A stretch of 64,000 nt of DNA from Anoplolepis gracilipes (Eukaryota > Arthropoda > Insecta > Hymenoptera > Formicidae). The notes below the pieces were generated by a model. That model was not told the DNA's origin, did not search any database, and worked only from the letters and a program-made list of their open reading frames with translations. The position numbers and the translations under genes were made by a program. Positions 26,880 to 39,069 of the stretch are shown here, piece by piece; within the stretch, counting starts at the first letter, position 1, and the number at the start of each line of letters is the position of its first letter. The stretch spans positions 8,196,501 to 8,260,500 of the forward strand of contig NC_132975.1 in NCBI RefSeq assembly GCF_047496725.1, read 5' to 3'.

Positions 26880-27490
26880 TTCACAAGAAGCTTTCTGGTA
26901 AAGATTTCGCTATTTGTGTTACGTATTCCGCTGAGAACTAGCTGGTTTGTTTTGAGGACGAAAAACGTCCGAGAGTTTGTTTGCCATCTCCCTCGTTCAA
27001 GGAAGTTTTCCGCCAAGCGGAGACGATAGCAGCATTTCTCGATTCGTTCTTCGAGAAAACGTCTCGAAAAGGACGATTGCAATTGTACACGAGACGAGAC
27101 GAGCCGATCGGCATCGGCTTTCGCGCCTCGTTTTCTCCACAACTTTCAAGTTCTCGAAACTCTCTGCGATTCTTCGCAAACTCAAGCCGGCTCGCCTCTT
27201 CGACTTCGCGCTCGGTACATCCGACCACATGCCGTTTGGCTCTTGGCCAGTAAAGTGTTTTTCCTCGCTTGGAAAAAGTTTCATCGACTCGCCAGAAAAA
27301 TATTTTTGAAACGGCTAAATCGCCGTCGCGCAGAGGAAGTGACCGGTTTGTTGTGTACGATTGGCCATGTTCAGTGCCTAAGTAAACTACCTGCGAGTTG
27401 GTCAATGATGCAGCTATAAAAAGTGCTACTTGATCTTTAACTCGCGAATGTACAAGATCGGGATAGAGATGTTCACGATATGATGCACGA
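26880..27490. other. CpG-rich island with several overlapping open frames
   Basis: The minus-strand frame at 26938-27405 is 155 codons, beginning at a TTG rather than an ATG. Plus-strand frames of 110 and 90 codons and minus frames of 97 and 95 codons overlap it. The DNA is rich in TCGA and TTCG words, which read open in many frames. A TATAAAAA motif lies at 27415-27422 on the plus strand with no initiator at the expected distance. Interpreted as noncoding island sequence. Confidence 0.5.
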
Positions 27491-28060
27491 GAAGCATTTT
27501 TCTATGATTAAGAAATAAGTTAAACTATATCAATCAATTGGTCAGTAAAGATTTGTAAAGCAAATAAATTTTTAAGAAATGCAGATATCTGAAAAAGTAA
27601 AATCCATTGCACAAGTATATCTAAATCTAAAAAATTTAATTGTAAAATTCCATATTTTATAAATTTAAGATTTGTGAAACCATTTATAGAATCTTGAGGT
27701 GCATATATCTTTCAATTATTATCGGTAAATTCTAAAATAATAAAATTCTGAAAAGAGAAACACGATTAACGATTTTGAATCTACAAATTTAAGAATGTTA
27801 TTCAGAATATATTATAATAAATAAATCTTTTAATAAGAGTAATATACATTTAAGTAAATTTAACATTCTTAAAATAATAAATACTCTCATAAAAAAAGAG
27901 ATTGATTGGCATCGGAAAAAAAAAAAAAAAATACGATATAGAAATGTACTCGACACTGCAACAAATTATGAACTATAATATTGAAAAAAATGTGCGAAAT
28001 TTATAAAAATAAAAATCGATGAAAATAAAGTATGTCATAACCAATCATTCTGAATCTATC
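27490..28060. other. AT-rich spacer
   Basis: Strongly AT-rich with an A15 run near 27917-27931. Nothing else is seen. Confidence 0.7.
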
Positions 28061-28249
28061 TATTTATGAAATGTACGCTCTCAACTTGGCGTCGAATAAA
28101 TCGCGATCGCAGAGAATCGGATGATAGCGAATCGGTATCAAAAACTCGACGCGTCGCTGGAACCCAGGGCTATATTCCATACAAACCCGTACTTATCCCC
28201 AGATGTGAAGGGAGCCGCTCTCTGCTATTGCCGCGGCGGGGCACCGAAG

Positions 28250-28570
28250 GCCAATGAAAGCGGATAATGGCGAAGAGAGGTATGAGTAAGAACGAAGAGA
28301 AGGAAAAAAAGAGTAGGGAGAGGTCCCCCAACTGAATAGAGGAGGAAAGGAGGATTGCGATGAACAGGCGGAGCGGAGGGATTCTGTGCGTTAGTGAGAA
28401 GGATGGGCGGTCGAGTTGCGGAGCAGAATGAAAAAAAATAAAAAAGAAAAATGAGAGGAAAAGACTGGACAAAACATAAAGAATTGAAGAATGCATGCAG
28501 GAAAAGAATTGAGAAAAAGATATAAGCAGAGAAAGAAGACTCAAGGAGAGAGTAAAAGAAAGTAGATATA
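28250..28570. other. Purine-rich strand-asymmetric stretch
   Basis: About 320 bp are strongly purine-biased on the plus strand (GAAGAGAAGG-type words), interrupted by short pyrimidine pieces. The matching minus-strand frames translate to Ser/Phe/Leu-rich low-complexity sequence and are not genes. Confidence 0.6.
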
Positions 28571-28920
28571 CGAAAGTTCATACTAAAATTTTATGTTAAA
28601 AAATGGTATAGCAAACGAAAAAGAGATAAAAAAAGAAAAATTAAAAAATTCGAAATCATAATTCGCAATTCTAATTGGTGTTTCAGAAAAATTCGATATT
28701 ATTTAAATATATAAAATTATACAAAATTTTAATTAGTTTTTGGATACTTTGAATATTCTTGCTTCGTGCCTAGAAGTACTTCCTATCTTACCAATCAAAA
28801 TTACAATAAAATTTTAAAAATTAAAATTGTTTAATATAATATAAGAAAAACGTATTATAAAATTAAAAATGCCTGCAAAGGATGTTGACCTTCATTGAGA
28901 ATTAAACAAATAAAGAAAAA
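28570..28920. other. AT-rich spacer
   Basis: AT-rich DNA with no supported feature. Confidence 0.7.
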
Positions 28921-28924
28921 TGAA

Positions 28925-29335
28925 GAAAAAAACATTCAAGAAGTACTCTCAAATCGAGAGACCAGAAAGAGAGAGAGAGAGAGAGGGAGGAAAGTGCCAA
29001 ACTTCTTCCCTTTCACTAAGATCAAAGAAAGGAAGGACAGGGGCAAAGAGAAACGCGTAACCAGAAGGAAGAAGGCATCCAGAAAAGGAAGGGAAAGAGA
29101 AGGGAATAAGGGGGGGGGGGAGGGGGCAGAGCACTTGCGTGAGATGAACCTGGGTGCGCCCCGGGGGCACATCCTGTTCCCCTTCGAGGCTCCCGATAAA
29201 TCAAACGTGGCCGAATGCATAATACGCTAATTACCGAACACGTCATTGCTCGCTTTCTCCGTCCCTCTTTCTCCCCCTCGTGCCTTTCCCCCCCCCCCCC
29301 ACCGTTCCGCTCGATCCGCTCTAAGATCCACTCTT
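28925..29335. repeat. Purine tract with G11, then pyrimidine tract with C13
   Basis: From about 28925 to 29128 the plus strand is nearly all purine, with a (GA)n patch near 28968-28985 and G11 at 29110-29120. After about 120 bp of mixed sequence, 29245-29310 is pyrimidine-rich with C13 at 29288-29300. The G and C runs are complementary and about 170 bp apart, so they could pair or form triplex or quadruplex structures. Translations of this stretch are low-complexity. Confidence 0.85.
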
Positions 29336-30430
29336 ACGCCCCCGCTCGATATCGAGAAACGGCTAATTGTCCGTCGCCGTTATCGATCGGTGCGATCTTC
29401 GATACGTTCGCTGAAGGAGAATTTCGCTAGTCAAGAGATCGATTTTTACGATGTAGCCGAGATAACGGCGAGTGCCACGGCTTTGAGCGCGATCGGTATC
29501 GGATTCATATTCCCCGGCCGTCGTTGTTAACTTTTGCGAAAGGCTGATTATTTACTACAGTTTTATAAACATTTGCAAGGCCATTCGCATAAATCACGAT
29601 CGCAAATCTTGCATTGCGAATCACATACACTGTAAATCTTGTTATGAACAATTTGCATATTGCCTTTATGAAAAATTACCGTTTCTCTGCTTGTATAGAC
29701 AATAGAGAAATTTACTTGCGAATCTTGTGATCTGCCTCGTGCAACGACACATATATTAATCGATATTATCGACATATTAACCCGAGAATGTTTAACGAAA
29801 AAGGTGTAAATCAAATGTTGAATAGATTGAATAATCCTTCAAATAAACATTGCATATTTTTCTATCTAATACTTTAGTATTTAGTATATTGCGTATGTAC
29901 TTTTCGCATACGTATGTAAAAATTTAGATACATCCTTTGTAAATTTTTGATAATAAAAAGGATGATTTATAATTTGCTCTTAATCTATCTGTTTCTTTTC
30001 GCTTTATATATAAATTTCCGTAGACAAAATGTGAAGAAATCTAGGATTTCAAACAAAGCATTTTACATTTTTCAGCTGCACTAAGAAAAAGTGCGCGACT
30101 GGACATACAGGATTAACGAGGAAATCCGAGAGAGAAATAAATCCCCGAGGAGAAAAGTCGGGCGGAACCCCGATGAATGTACGTGACGCATTCTTGATTC
30201 ATCGCGCTCCAAGTTAGCTTAAACTATCCTCTCGCTGCTTCCGGAACTTCTTCCCGAAGTCAAACTTCGCCGAACTTACGATACCCTCTATTACACGGCG
30301 ACTGTCATTAGTCTCATCTTCCAGTACCGCGCGGAGACCGAGTTTACTGTGAAGATATCGTCAGTGATTAAAGTTGCTGCGATTTTAGATGCTTTATAAT
30401 ATAAGAGTCGATTTGTATCCGCTGAGAAAT
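29335..30430. other. Noncoding mosaic
   Basis: A balanced island at 29335-29540 is followed by AT-rich DNA (29540-30060) and another balanced piece (30080-30390). A short hairpin-like CGTATG/CATACG pair occurs near 29890-29917. No supported exon. Confidence 0.6.
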
Positions 30431-30440
30431 ATTCACAAGT

Positions 30441-30487
30441 CAAATCAAAAATAGAGAAATACAGATTAAATATCTATTTTTGATTTG
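30441..30487. repeat. Inverted repeat (14-bp perfect arms, 19-nt loop)
   Basis: CAAATCAAAAATAG at 30441-30454 is the exact reverse complement of 30474-30487. It lies just upstream of a diverged tandem duplication. Confidence 0.85.
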
Positions 30488-30503
30488 GCAAACTCTACTA
30501 CCA

Positions 30504-30645
30504 CATTAATAAATTAATTCGGAAAAATTAATCTAAATTCGCAAGATTCAAGTTTTATCTCTCGGTTTTATCGCGTTAATAAATTGATTCATAATTCGGA
30601 AGAATTAACTTAAATTTGTACAAGACTCTGCTTTTAACTCTCGAT
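30504..30645. repeat. Diverged tandem duplication, roughly 70-bp unit
   Basis: Segments 30504-30566 and 30576-30645 share the word order TTAATAAATT, ATTCGGAA, AATTAA, AAATT, CAAGA, TTTTA and CTCTCG in the same orientation, with small indels. This is a local duplication that has since diverged. Confidence 0.6.
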
Positions 30646-31075
30646 TAATTTGCTCAAGTATTTAAATGTTCCAATATTCAATTTTTGATATTAATTTGCA
30701 ATTTCTATTTTCACAAATTTACTAATTACAAATAAAATAGATGGAGAAGAAAAGACATACGGATTTCTAGTGGACAGGTAAGAAACTTTGCAAGCAACAC
30801 TATCAAAATTACGTCACGTTAGCGAGTCTCTCGCGAGATTTAGAATTATTAATCTCCATTAATAACGAATTTATCTTTGCGATTTTGCCGATGCAAAGTT
30901 AGTCTCATATTATCCGCTTCATGAGCGGATGAAAATACGTTCAGCCACGCGTTCACAACCCTAGGAACTGTACATTAACCCTGCAGGGACGAACGTAAAA
31001 CCTGTTTCAAGTAGAAGACCGAAATTACACGTCCCGTAGCTCAAGTTTAGATCGCGATCGCACGGGCACTACGGG

Positions 31076-31202
31076 TATAAAACGGAAACAACCGTCCCTC
31101 GAAGGAGCTACCGAGATGAACGGCGTGTTCGCGCCTCTGATGTCTTCTCGCGCATATCATTGTCCGGTAGAAAATGTTCTTATGCACATAAAAACTCGAT
31201 AG
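31076..31202 (+). promoter_or_regulatory. TATA box followed by a 28-codon open frame
   Basis: TATAAAA at 31076-31082 lies in a CpG-rich island (context GGGTATAAAACGG). The first ATG is 40 bp downstream (31116) and opens 28 codons to a TAG at 31200-31202. There is a weak donor-like CCG|GTAGAA inside it. No initiator is seen at the expected start near 31106, and the peptide is not recognised. The TATA box alone is suggestive. Confidence 0.2.
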
Positions 31203-31204
31203 AA

Positions 31205-34200
31205 ATTACCGCTGGAAAAACCAATGATTTTTTGTTCCGTCTAGAGCATTTCGTTTTATTAATTGTTACTTTTTTTCAGTTTCTACAATAAACTTTTTAC
31301 ACAAAATTAATTCACATGAAAACAAATGTAAACTTATTTAACTGTTTTGGAAAAATAAAATGTCCTTTACTGTCGTAAATTGAATTTGTTTTTACATAAA
31401 CAAAAAATTTATAAAATTTCCATGAATGACAACTTCCTCTTTCCAGCAGTGATTAAAAATAACGATTCCATTTCACGAATAATTGATAATTGCATAAAAA
31501 ACTAATGATAAAATCTCAGCACAAATTATAAACAATAATACTCATATTGATAATTAATAAAATTATCAAATTACAACAATGAACAAAATGCCTCAAATAG
31601 GGGGAAGCCTATACTGACTTTATCCAACTGTCATGAAAAAGAAAAGAAAAAAATAATATGTTGATCAACTCGATCGGGACAGTTTTTTCTACGGGATAAA
31701 CCGTAATATTCTCAGCGCTCGTTCGCTCGCTTGCTTACTAATAACGATGGTAATAATAATAACGATCACAATAGTAATGGGTCTTTTTATTGCCAGCGCG
31801 CGCGAACAAAGACGAAGGGTTTCTGAGCGCACCGGTCCCGCTTTACGGCCTAACTTAAAGGGGCTCGAGAAACCCCAGGGGAGGGGGAAAGGTTCGCGGA
31901 GAAAGGAGCATAATAATAATAACGACGAGCAGATCCCGTCGGTGAGATACGCGACGCGAGCGTAATTCGAAAAACGCGATGTGTGAGCGAGTAGCAGCAA
32001 CACAGCAGCGGGGAATTAAGAACTCTGCACGACGGAATTACAATAAAAATGGCCGTGCACGTTGCGGCGAGAAAATACGCGAGTATACTTACGTGTTTCT
32101 CCGATCGCGCAGATATCTCACCGCCATAGTTGAGCTCGATCGGGCAATAAATATATGATCGTTATTACCATCATTATTTCGATAAAAATCGCGGTTTTTT
32201 TCTTTTTCACGCGTTAGATAAAACAATTCGCAATTAACACATTAACGATCCGATACAAATAATCGACGATTATACGGACTGTAATTAAAACATATAAAAA
32301 GTACTTTTCGCAGAAAATTTAAGCAAATAGGATCAATTAAAGTCATTGCAATTTTCATTTTGCAATTTAATTTTTAAATGCATATTTATGTTGTTATGAA
32401 TATATGTGACGCTAGAAGTAGTGGAATATTTTGACAGCCACGCGCACTAGACAAATATAAGCAAATTTATAAATAACTGTAAGCTTGCTATACACAAGTT
32501 TTTAAATTAAAATTCTCCACACATATATTACACGAAGCTTCTTTTCAAACTGTGCATATTTGCATTCAGAAGTTGTGTATGCTGCACTTTTATGCAAATC
32601 TTATAAAAATTAAAGTCAGAACGTTTATTCATATTTTTGTCTAACATTGTTGTGCCCCTTTGTACTAATATGCAATGTTAATCGAACCGCGGAACCGTGT
32701 CGCGACAGAGAATACAAATTAATATCGTTCCTTTGAGAAACGATGCGAGATATCTTCCGAAAGAATTATGATCGAATGCATTACATCCTGTCGGTACAAA
32801 CACAACTTACGTTTGAATTAAATTTCCGCTTGACAACGTTGAAAAGGGAAAGAGAACGTACTTGTGTCCGTTTTGAGACGGCAGACACAGAGAAAAGGTA
32901 AGAGAGAGCTTATATATCACATAAGGTCTGACATTGCGATAAAAAGCCCCGAGTGTTTATCGCTAGAAAAAAAAAACGACGATTATTCTGATATATCATA
33001 ATTAAATTGCACGCGCAATTAACCCGAGAAAAAAGGGATAATGTTTTATTATTTACATCAAGAATAAATAAGCTGGCGAATTTTAATTGATTAAATTAAA
33101 TAGAGAAAATAAAAAATCGTTACAATTGTACGTATGCAAACATTGAAGGAATGAATAACTTCAAGCTTTTTTATTGATTTAAATGCTGTAAGTGTAGCAC
33201 GAAATGTCGAGCTATACCATATTACATATATGATAAAGCGACGAATAATCATAGAGCCCGAATGCGCAAAAACGCTATTAACTATTATAAGGTATCAAAC
33301 AAATCTGCCATTCGCTGATTTGTAACCTATCATGCAGTCTTAAGCTTTTTTTGGGATACGCAACGGCATGCAAGCAGCATCATCGACGCATTTTCTTCAT
33401 AGGAAAACCGCCGCGAGCGATTTATGCAAATTATAGCTCCGAGAGTTATCCCGCACTTGTCTCGCCACTTCGGCAGCAGGTATGATTAAAAAGAGAAGGA
33501 AAGCAAAAGTACGGTTGGTACTGGTGTAGATATAGAAACAGAAAGTAGTGTGTATAAAACGTACGGCACAAATAATATTAAAAATTAGCAATAAAATTGG
33601 TAATATACAAAAGAAATAATAAAAAATATCTCACATGAAAACTCCGAAAAGAAAAATCTCATATATGAGATCAGTAAAAAAAAAAACAATCAACATTTGA
33701 AATTAATAGATAAAATATAACGATAAATATTTCGAATATGAACGAGCGATTTTTTCAAAATAAAATTGCTTGGTCACGCGCGATTTTCGTTGCAATCACA
33801 ATCGCGTTGCTTCGAGACAGCATCGTGCGGTTTGACGCTTGTAATATGGTACCATTACATCTCTCCACACCACACCCCTCGGCAGATGTCATGTGATTCT
33901 CAAAGGACCCTTCTGCGTTTCAGGATCGTTATCTCCGATCGCGCTTGCAGTCGCGCGTTGGGACATGCGTCTCTCTGTGTATGTATAAATGTGTGTAGGA
34001 TATGTATAGCACTGTGTTAATCGAAATATGTGATATCTGATATCGCTGACCGTTTGTATGATTTTTGGCGCGCATGAGTCTTCTAAATTTTTTAAATAAA
34101 TCCAGTTTTTAAGTAATAAACTATTGTTTCAATATTGTTTTATACCTAACATGATATGAAACTATATTTAGCTATATTAGATTTGCATCAATCCTTGAAT

Positions 34201-34930
34201 TTATATGCTTTTGAATACATTCTTAATTTTTTGATAATTAAATTAAGCAATTTAATTTTAGACAACAATCAAGACAAATTAAATACAAATTAGAATGTGC
34301 TCAATACTATTTCTATAAAAACAGAATTGTTGTAAAACTCGAAAAATTTGTGTGCTGACTTCGTTTCAATCATAAAAAAAATTTAACATAACATCTTTTT
34401 TACATTACAAATATTCTAAAATATATATAATATATTCTACATATATATATATACTCTAAAATATATATAATATTCTGTAACATATAAAAAAAAAATTACA
34501 AAATCTATATTTAAAAATCACTAACAGGTACATAATGAATACCAATTAATTTTTAAATTCTCGCAATAATAAATTCCTCTTTCAAGTAATTACAAAATCT
34601 CATAAATCATCGGAAAATAAGAATTAAAAGATACATCGAGTAAACATAATGGCGTGAAACCGTCTCAAGGGATGAAAAAGCAGGCTCGTGGGGGATACAG
34701 AAGTATACAGAAGGGGTAGCGAAAGGGACATCAAGGGTCGCCGAATGCGAAACGTGGCGAATCGTGCGAATTGCGGCTATAATACGAAATTCTGGATTAT
34801 CCCTCGGACGACAGGGGCGACCCCCGAAGAAGCAGCCCACTGTGTGCCGCAGTGCGTCGTAACAGTAACATTACGACAATAACGATTAAAAGCGGGGGTG
34901 TGGGCACGATGCTTACGCGCAGATGGCGAG
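31205..34930. other. Noncoding mosaic
   Basis: Islands lie at 31690-32140, 32680-32930, 33340-33560, 33780-34020 and from 34630. AT-rich spacers lie between them. An imperfect direct repeat (CTAAAATATATATAATAT) occurs near 34415-34440 and 34454-34477. No exon could be supported. Confidence 0.6.
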
Positions 34931-34935
34931 AGATC

Positions 34936-34963
34936 AGAGAGAGAGAGAGAGAGAGAGAGAGAA
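34936..34963. repeat. (AG)n microsatellite, about 14 units
   Basis: A perfect AG run inside a CpG-rich island. It makes overlapping frames appear as Arg/Glu-rich proteins. Confidence 0.95.
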
Positions 34964-35520
34964 GGAGCAACGGGCAGGAGGGGATGTCTCTTACGCAGGA
35001 GGGATGCCTCTCGGCCGAACAGAGAGAGAATGCAGGAAACAAGCTCTCGAGGAGTTTTCTTCGAGCCGTCACCGACTTATGGTTTATTGCCCGTCTACGC
35101 GCTGGAGGATCCTCGGGGAGGCAAAGAAACGAGCGCACAGATGTTCCTTCCGCGATATTTCCCAGGACAGGAGCGAACAAAGTTCCCGCCGGCGGCAGCC
35201 CCACCCCGCCGCCCCCTTTCCACTCCGCGAGATACGATCGTTAGGCGTGTAAACACGTTTGTTGATCGGGAAAATCGTCGGACCCTTCTCCACTGATCCT
35301 GTTCTTCGGAAAACCGCGATAGGAAAATTATTATCGCAAGCTTACATTGCAGCGCTATAGATGTGTACAGTATAATAAGCATTCTGTTAGTAATAGCGTA
35401 CAAAAAAATATTTATCGTGATATAAAATAATCGCGCGAGATACATATATTTTTAATATACAATATTTAAAACGTTAAATATATTTGAGACGATTAATGTA
35501 TTAATTATTAGACCAAGTGT
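34964..35520. other. CpG-rich island, then AT-rich DNA
   Basis: Up to five overlapping frames of 69-135 codons are open on both strands between 34.8 and 35.45 kb. This indicates stop-poor island composition rather than coding. The sequence from 35330 becomes AT-rich. Confidence 0.6.
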
Positions 35521-35522
35521 TC

Positions 35523-35543
35523 TTTTTTTTTTTTTTTTTTTTT
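35523..35543. repeat. Poly-T run (T21)
   Basis: Twenty-one consecutive T, equal to A21 on the minus strand. No retrotransposon-like body is seen on either side. Confidence 0.92.
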
Positions 35544-35549
35544 ATTTTA

Positions 35550-38500
35550 TTATTATTAACACATGTACTACTTAGTCTTTACTTTTTAATAATACGATCC
35601 AATAGAGAAGATTTTCACCGAGTAGTAGCGAATTCACGACACGCGCGATCCTTAAGGGGTTGAACCCCCCCCTAGACACGCTTTGCGTAACCCGTCGGAG
35701 TTTACGTGACGCAGCGCAAACGGAGGGGACGCTTAGTGAACGCTAATTTTATTTAGAAACGACCGTGCGTTACCATGCTCGTTACACTAAGCAATAAAAC
35801 GGGACCCGTTGGAACTTGTAGGCATACAATCTATACTGTGTTTTCGACTAATTAACGTTGCCAGTGTCAGGAATTGCTACACGTACAATTTTAATATCGT
35901 CGAGCTAGCGAATTTGAGTATTACGTTCACGACACGTTTCCTACTCTTTTTAAAATTCAGTTAACTTTGCTGCACGTGATTCTCAATATTATTAAGACTA
36001 TTAGTACTTTAATTAAGACCATCTTGTTAATTCATAAAAGTTTTGCATCTATCCAACGTGAATTCATATTTTTTTGTAAATATTTTCTCTAGTGTATTAT
36101 ATTTCTAAAAAAACTCTAAACGTTGCATGCGTTTCAGAGAATAAAAAATATCTAATTTTATCATTTCTTTATGTCATAGAACAAAATTTCTTTCACATTT
36201 AAGAAAATGTATAAGCCGAAATTTTCCCTTTAATTTTTTTTCCACTCACTAGATTTTTGTGGGCAAATCCTAATTTATTTTGAAATCAACAGATAGTTTT
36301 ATCAAAAACCATAAAATTGGAAATAAAGATAACAATTTGCAGTAGACTGCTTATCGTAACGATAATAAACATTGAGATTTTCTTTTGAGAGTTTTCTTTC
36401 TTTAAAAGTTTTAATTTTCAACGTTTAAAACAAAATTCGGAATTGTGAGAGATTCAGGTAAAAAAAAATTCAGATTTATATTAACTAGATATCGAGCGAG
36501 GTCATTCTGCGCGTTACGCCCGGCATTGAATCTTTAATTAGTTTATTCGTACACGGGAATGAAATAACAATTATATCGTAATTGCTGACCGTGTTCGCAA
36601 CACAATTACGCGAATTTATTAGTGATTCGTTAAATTGAAGGTTTCATCGTGACCGCTGTGCATATACAAAGCTGGCTTAATGATACAAACAACAATAAAC
36701 AGCAGTGGCAATAATATCCGGTCGCTTTTGTTTAAGAATATAATTAATTTGTTATAGATTATATATTACATTTTCGTCGTGCAGCAAATAAACCCGTTTA
36801 GCAATATAGAAATATTTATTATCGTATATTCCGCAATCGAATACCGTTGATCTGCTGCAGAATAGTAATATAATCATCTTTTCAATGTATCTACATACTG
36901 AATATTTTTGCGTAATCGCTCCTTTTCCACAACAAATATCATTATTTTTCAATGATAAAAAAGTCAATTTTTTCATAAACAAATTAAGCTTTAAAATTTT
37001 CAATAAAAATACAGCTCGTGATGCAATATATTCTATCCGTTCATCAGAAAGCGCCAGTAAGGTTAATTAATATTGACAATTTCAATAAATCGATGATTTG
37101 AAATTTATTTAAAGATTTGGACAATTTTTGATGCATGATTGGATAAAGCATAATATTATCCAAGTGTTTTATTGGAATCAGTGTAACAAGGATACTTTAC
37201 ATATGTATCTGTTTCTTTTTCTATATTAGATGCCCGATGAACCGAATCCATTACATATGCAACTGATCAGCGAGAATTTAAAAGAGAATTTATCATCATA
37301 AATAAATGCATTGCGGCTATTTCTTTTCTCATTAAGCATATCCGCGTGAGGCTATTTAAAATTGAAATAAGTTTTGTTTCATTGTCGGCGCGTAATTATC
37401 TCATCAATGTAGATACGTCGGCGATGTAGATATATCTTCTTTGAGTCAACCTTTTTACTGGTTCTCGTTAAAAAAAAATAATTGTCCTTGAGCCGTTCTC
37501 GAGTATTATTTCCGTGTATCAAAGTCATCTAAGTGTTACAATAACATTGATTAAAAAAATAAACATGCTTCGTACGCTTGTAGTTAATAATAGAAATTTA
37601 ATCAAAACATATTTTTACTTTAAAAATAACATGTTTTTACTTTAGATAGTGATTGCATTAATCGAATGAAAATCATTAATAAAAAATATCGTGATTTTAA
37701 GTATAACAATTTTTATTTAATTAAATAATTGTAGTATTTCTGGAGTTAACGGACGTCAAGCATTCTTTTTTTTTTTTTTATTTACAGGAGTGGCACGAGT
37801 CATCGAGAGTACACCTACTACGTGATTACATTGAATCGCCAATCCTCTGATGATTTTCGAGCGGCGAGTGAAAGGACGAAAGAAAGGACAGGGGGCAGTA
37901 GGCGGTTCTGCCGCTATTTATAGGGGTTGTGCGCACTTCTGTCGGACGTACGTTTAATGTAAAGCCGGTCTTATCTTTTACGCGATTTAAGGGGCTTGTA
38001 ACTGCACGTAATCACGCAGCACGCGTATTCGCTTTCCTTCCCTCCGGAATCCGTTGAAATGTCCGCTTTTTTTTTTTAGCTCGGACTTAACCTACGCTCT
38101 GCAATCACCCCAACTACCGCGGGTGGATATATATATATACACATGACCCTTTTATTACTTCTTTACATTTTCATGAGTCACATTATATGGAAATGTAACT
38201 CCATTGACATTTATCACATTTTTAGTTGCATTTTTATAAGTGTAAATCAAATTAATCGACCATAATAAAAAGATTAAATTGGTAAATAAAACATTAAATA
38301 AACGTCACGATTTATCTCTCTAATGCTCTTTTTTACTCTATTTTATTCTAATTCTTATTCTATTTTAATTTAAATATCATGAGACTTTGCACTTATACTA
38401 ATTATGACTATTTATCTATTCATATTTATAGAAATTGAGCAAAATACGATTTTGTGAACCATGTAAAGAATACATACTACCTATATTACATCTTGCGCAA

Positions 38501-38560
38501 GTCTTTTGGTAAAACTAGAACGATTTCCTCAAAAGGTATGAAAATGCCGACTTCAGCTAT
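35550..38560. other. Noncoding mosaic
   Basis: Balanced islands lie at 35600-35950, 36480-36720 and 37780-38120. The rest is AT-rich. Short T-runs lie at about 37766-37779 and 38069-38078, and a short (TA)n at about 38128-38139. No supported exon. Confidence 0.6.
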
Positions 38561-38613
38561 ACTAAACAAGGAATGTTTAGCGGTCTAGTATACACGTATA
38601 GAAGTCTAGTTTC

Positions 38614-39068
38614 AGTTCGTGCGGAATTAGCGATCTCCGGATCGGGGAGAGATTTGTGTGGTGAAATTCGCGCGGTCCGCGCTTAACAACTAGCAAGCGC
38701 GCGTTGACAGTTTGGTAATGGAACCAGCGAGTTTGGCGCAAGATTCAACGGCGACGACGTCTGCTGTGGACGTATCTCGCCAGTCGATATTGCCTTTCGG
38801 CGTCCTGAAAGAGCGTGTCGGCGTGTCGGTGCACGCGGAAAACGCCGAAGGTTGTGTGTCGCTTGCTTGGTGCAGCTGTATTCACGTCGAAAGCCACTTT
38901 GCCATAGGGCGCGGTGGCGTTTGCGACGTAAAGTGTAATGCTGGATGTGTTATCGCGCAATACGCAATATCGTGCAACTTCTCTCCAACTAGAGTAAAAT
39001 CAATCTTTTCTCTGATTAATGAAACTGTTGGAGCGAGTACAAATTATAATGGCATTATACAAATATGA
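38614..39068 (+). CDS. Candidate first exon: initiator, leader and 116-codon open frame
   Basis: A TTTCAGTTCGTG initiator places a start site at A 38614. About 25 bp upstream is AGTATACAC, a poor TATA-like motif. After a 104-nt leader an ATG (38718-38720, G at -3 and +4) opens 116 codons to a TGA at 39066-39068. The first 30 or so residues (starting MEPASLAQDSTATTSAVD) look like a soluble N-terminus. The later part is Cys-rich and less protein-like, so the true exon may end at a donor. Options are GAAG|GTTGTG after 38850 or GAC|GTAAAG after 38927. A third possibility is an untranslated exon ending at TTG|GTAATG near 38714. No family is recognised and no following exon was found. Confidence 0.25.
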
Positions 39069-39069
39069 A

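Noticed and set aside
26938..27405. 155-codon minus-strand frame with charged, protein-like composition
   Set aside because: It begins at a TTG. Four other long frames overlap it on both strands, which points to stop-poor TCGA-rich composition.
28170..28581. Minus-strand frames of 118 and 124 codons rich in Leu, Phe and Ser
   Set aside because: They are translations of a purine-rich tract read on the opposite strand. Low complexity, not membrane proteins.
34797..35445. Five overlapping frames of 69-135 codons around a GA microsatellite
   Set aside because: All frames are open together and contain Arg-Glu or Ser-Leu repeats from the (GA)n run.
35523..35543. T21 run as a possible retrotransposon tail
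   Set aside because: No flanking target duplication, no element body and no polyadenylation-type context could be identified.
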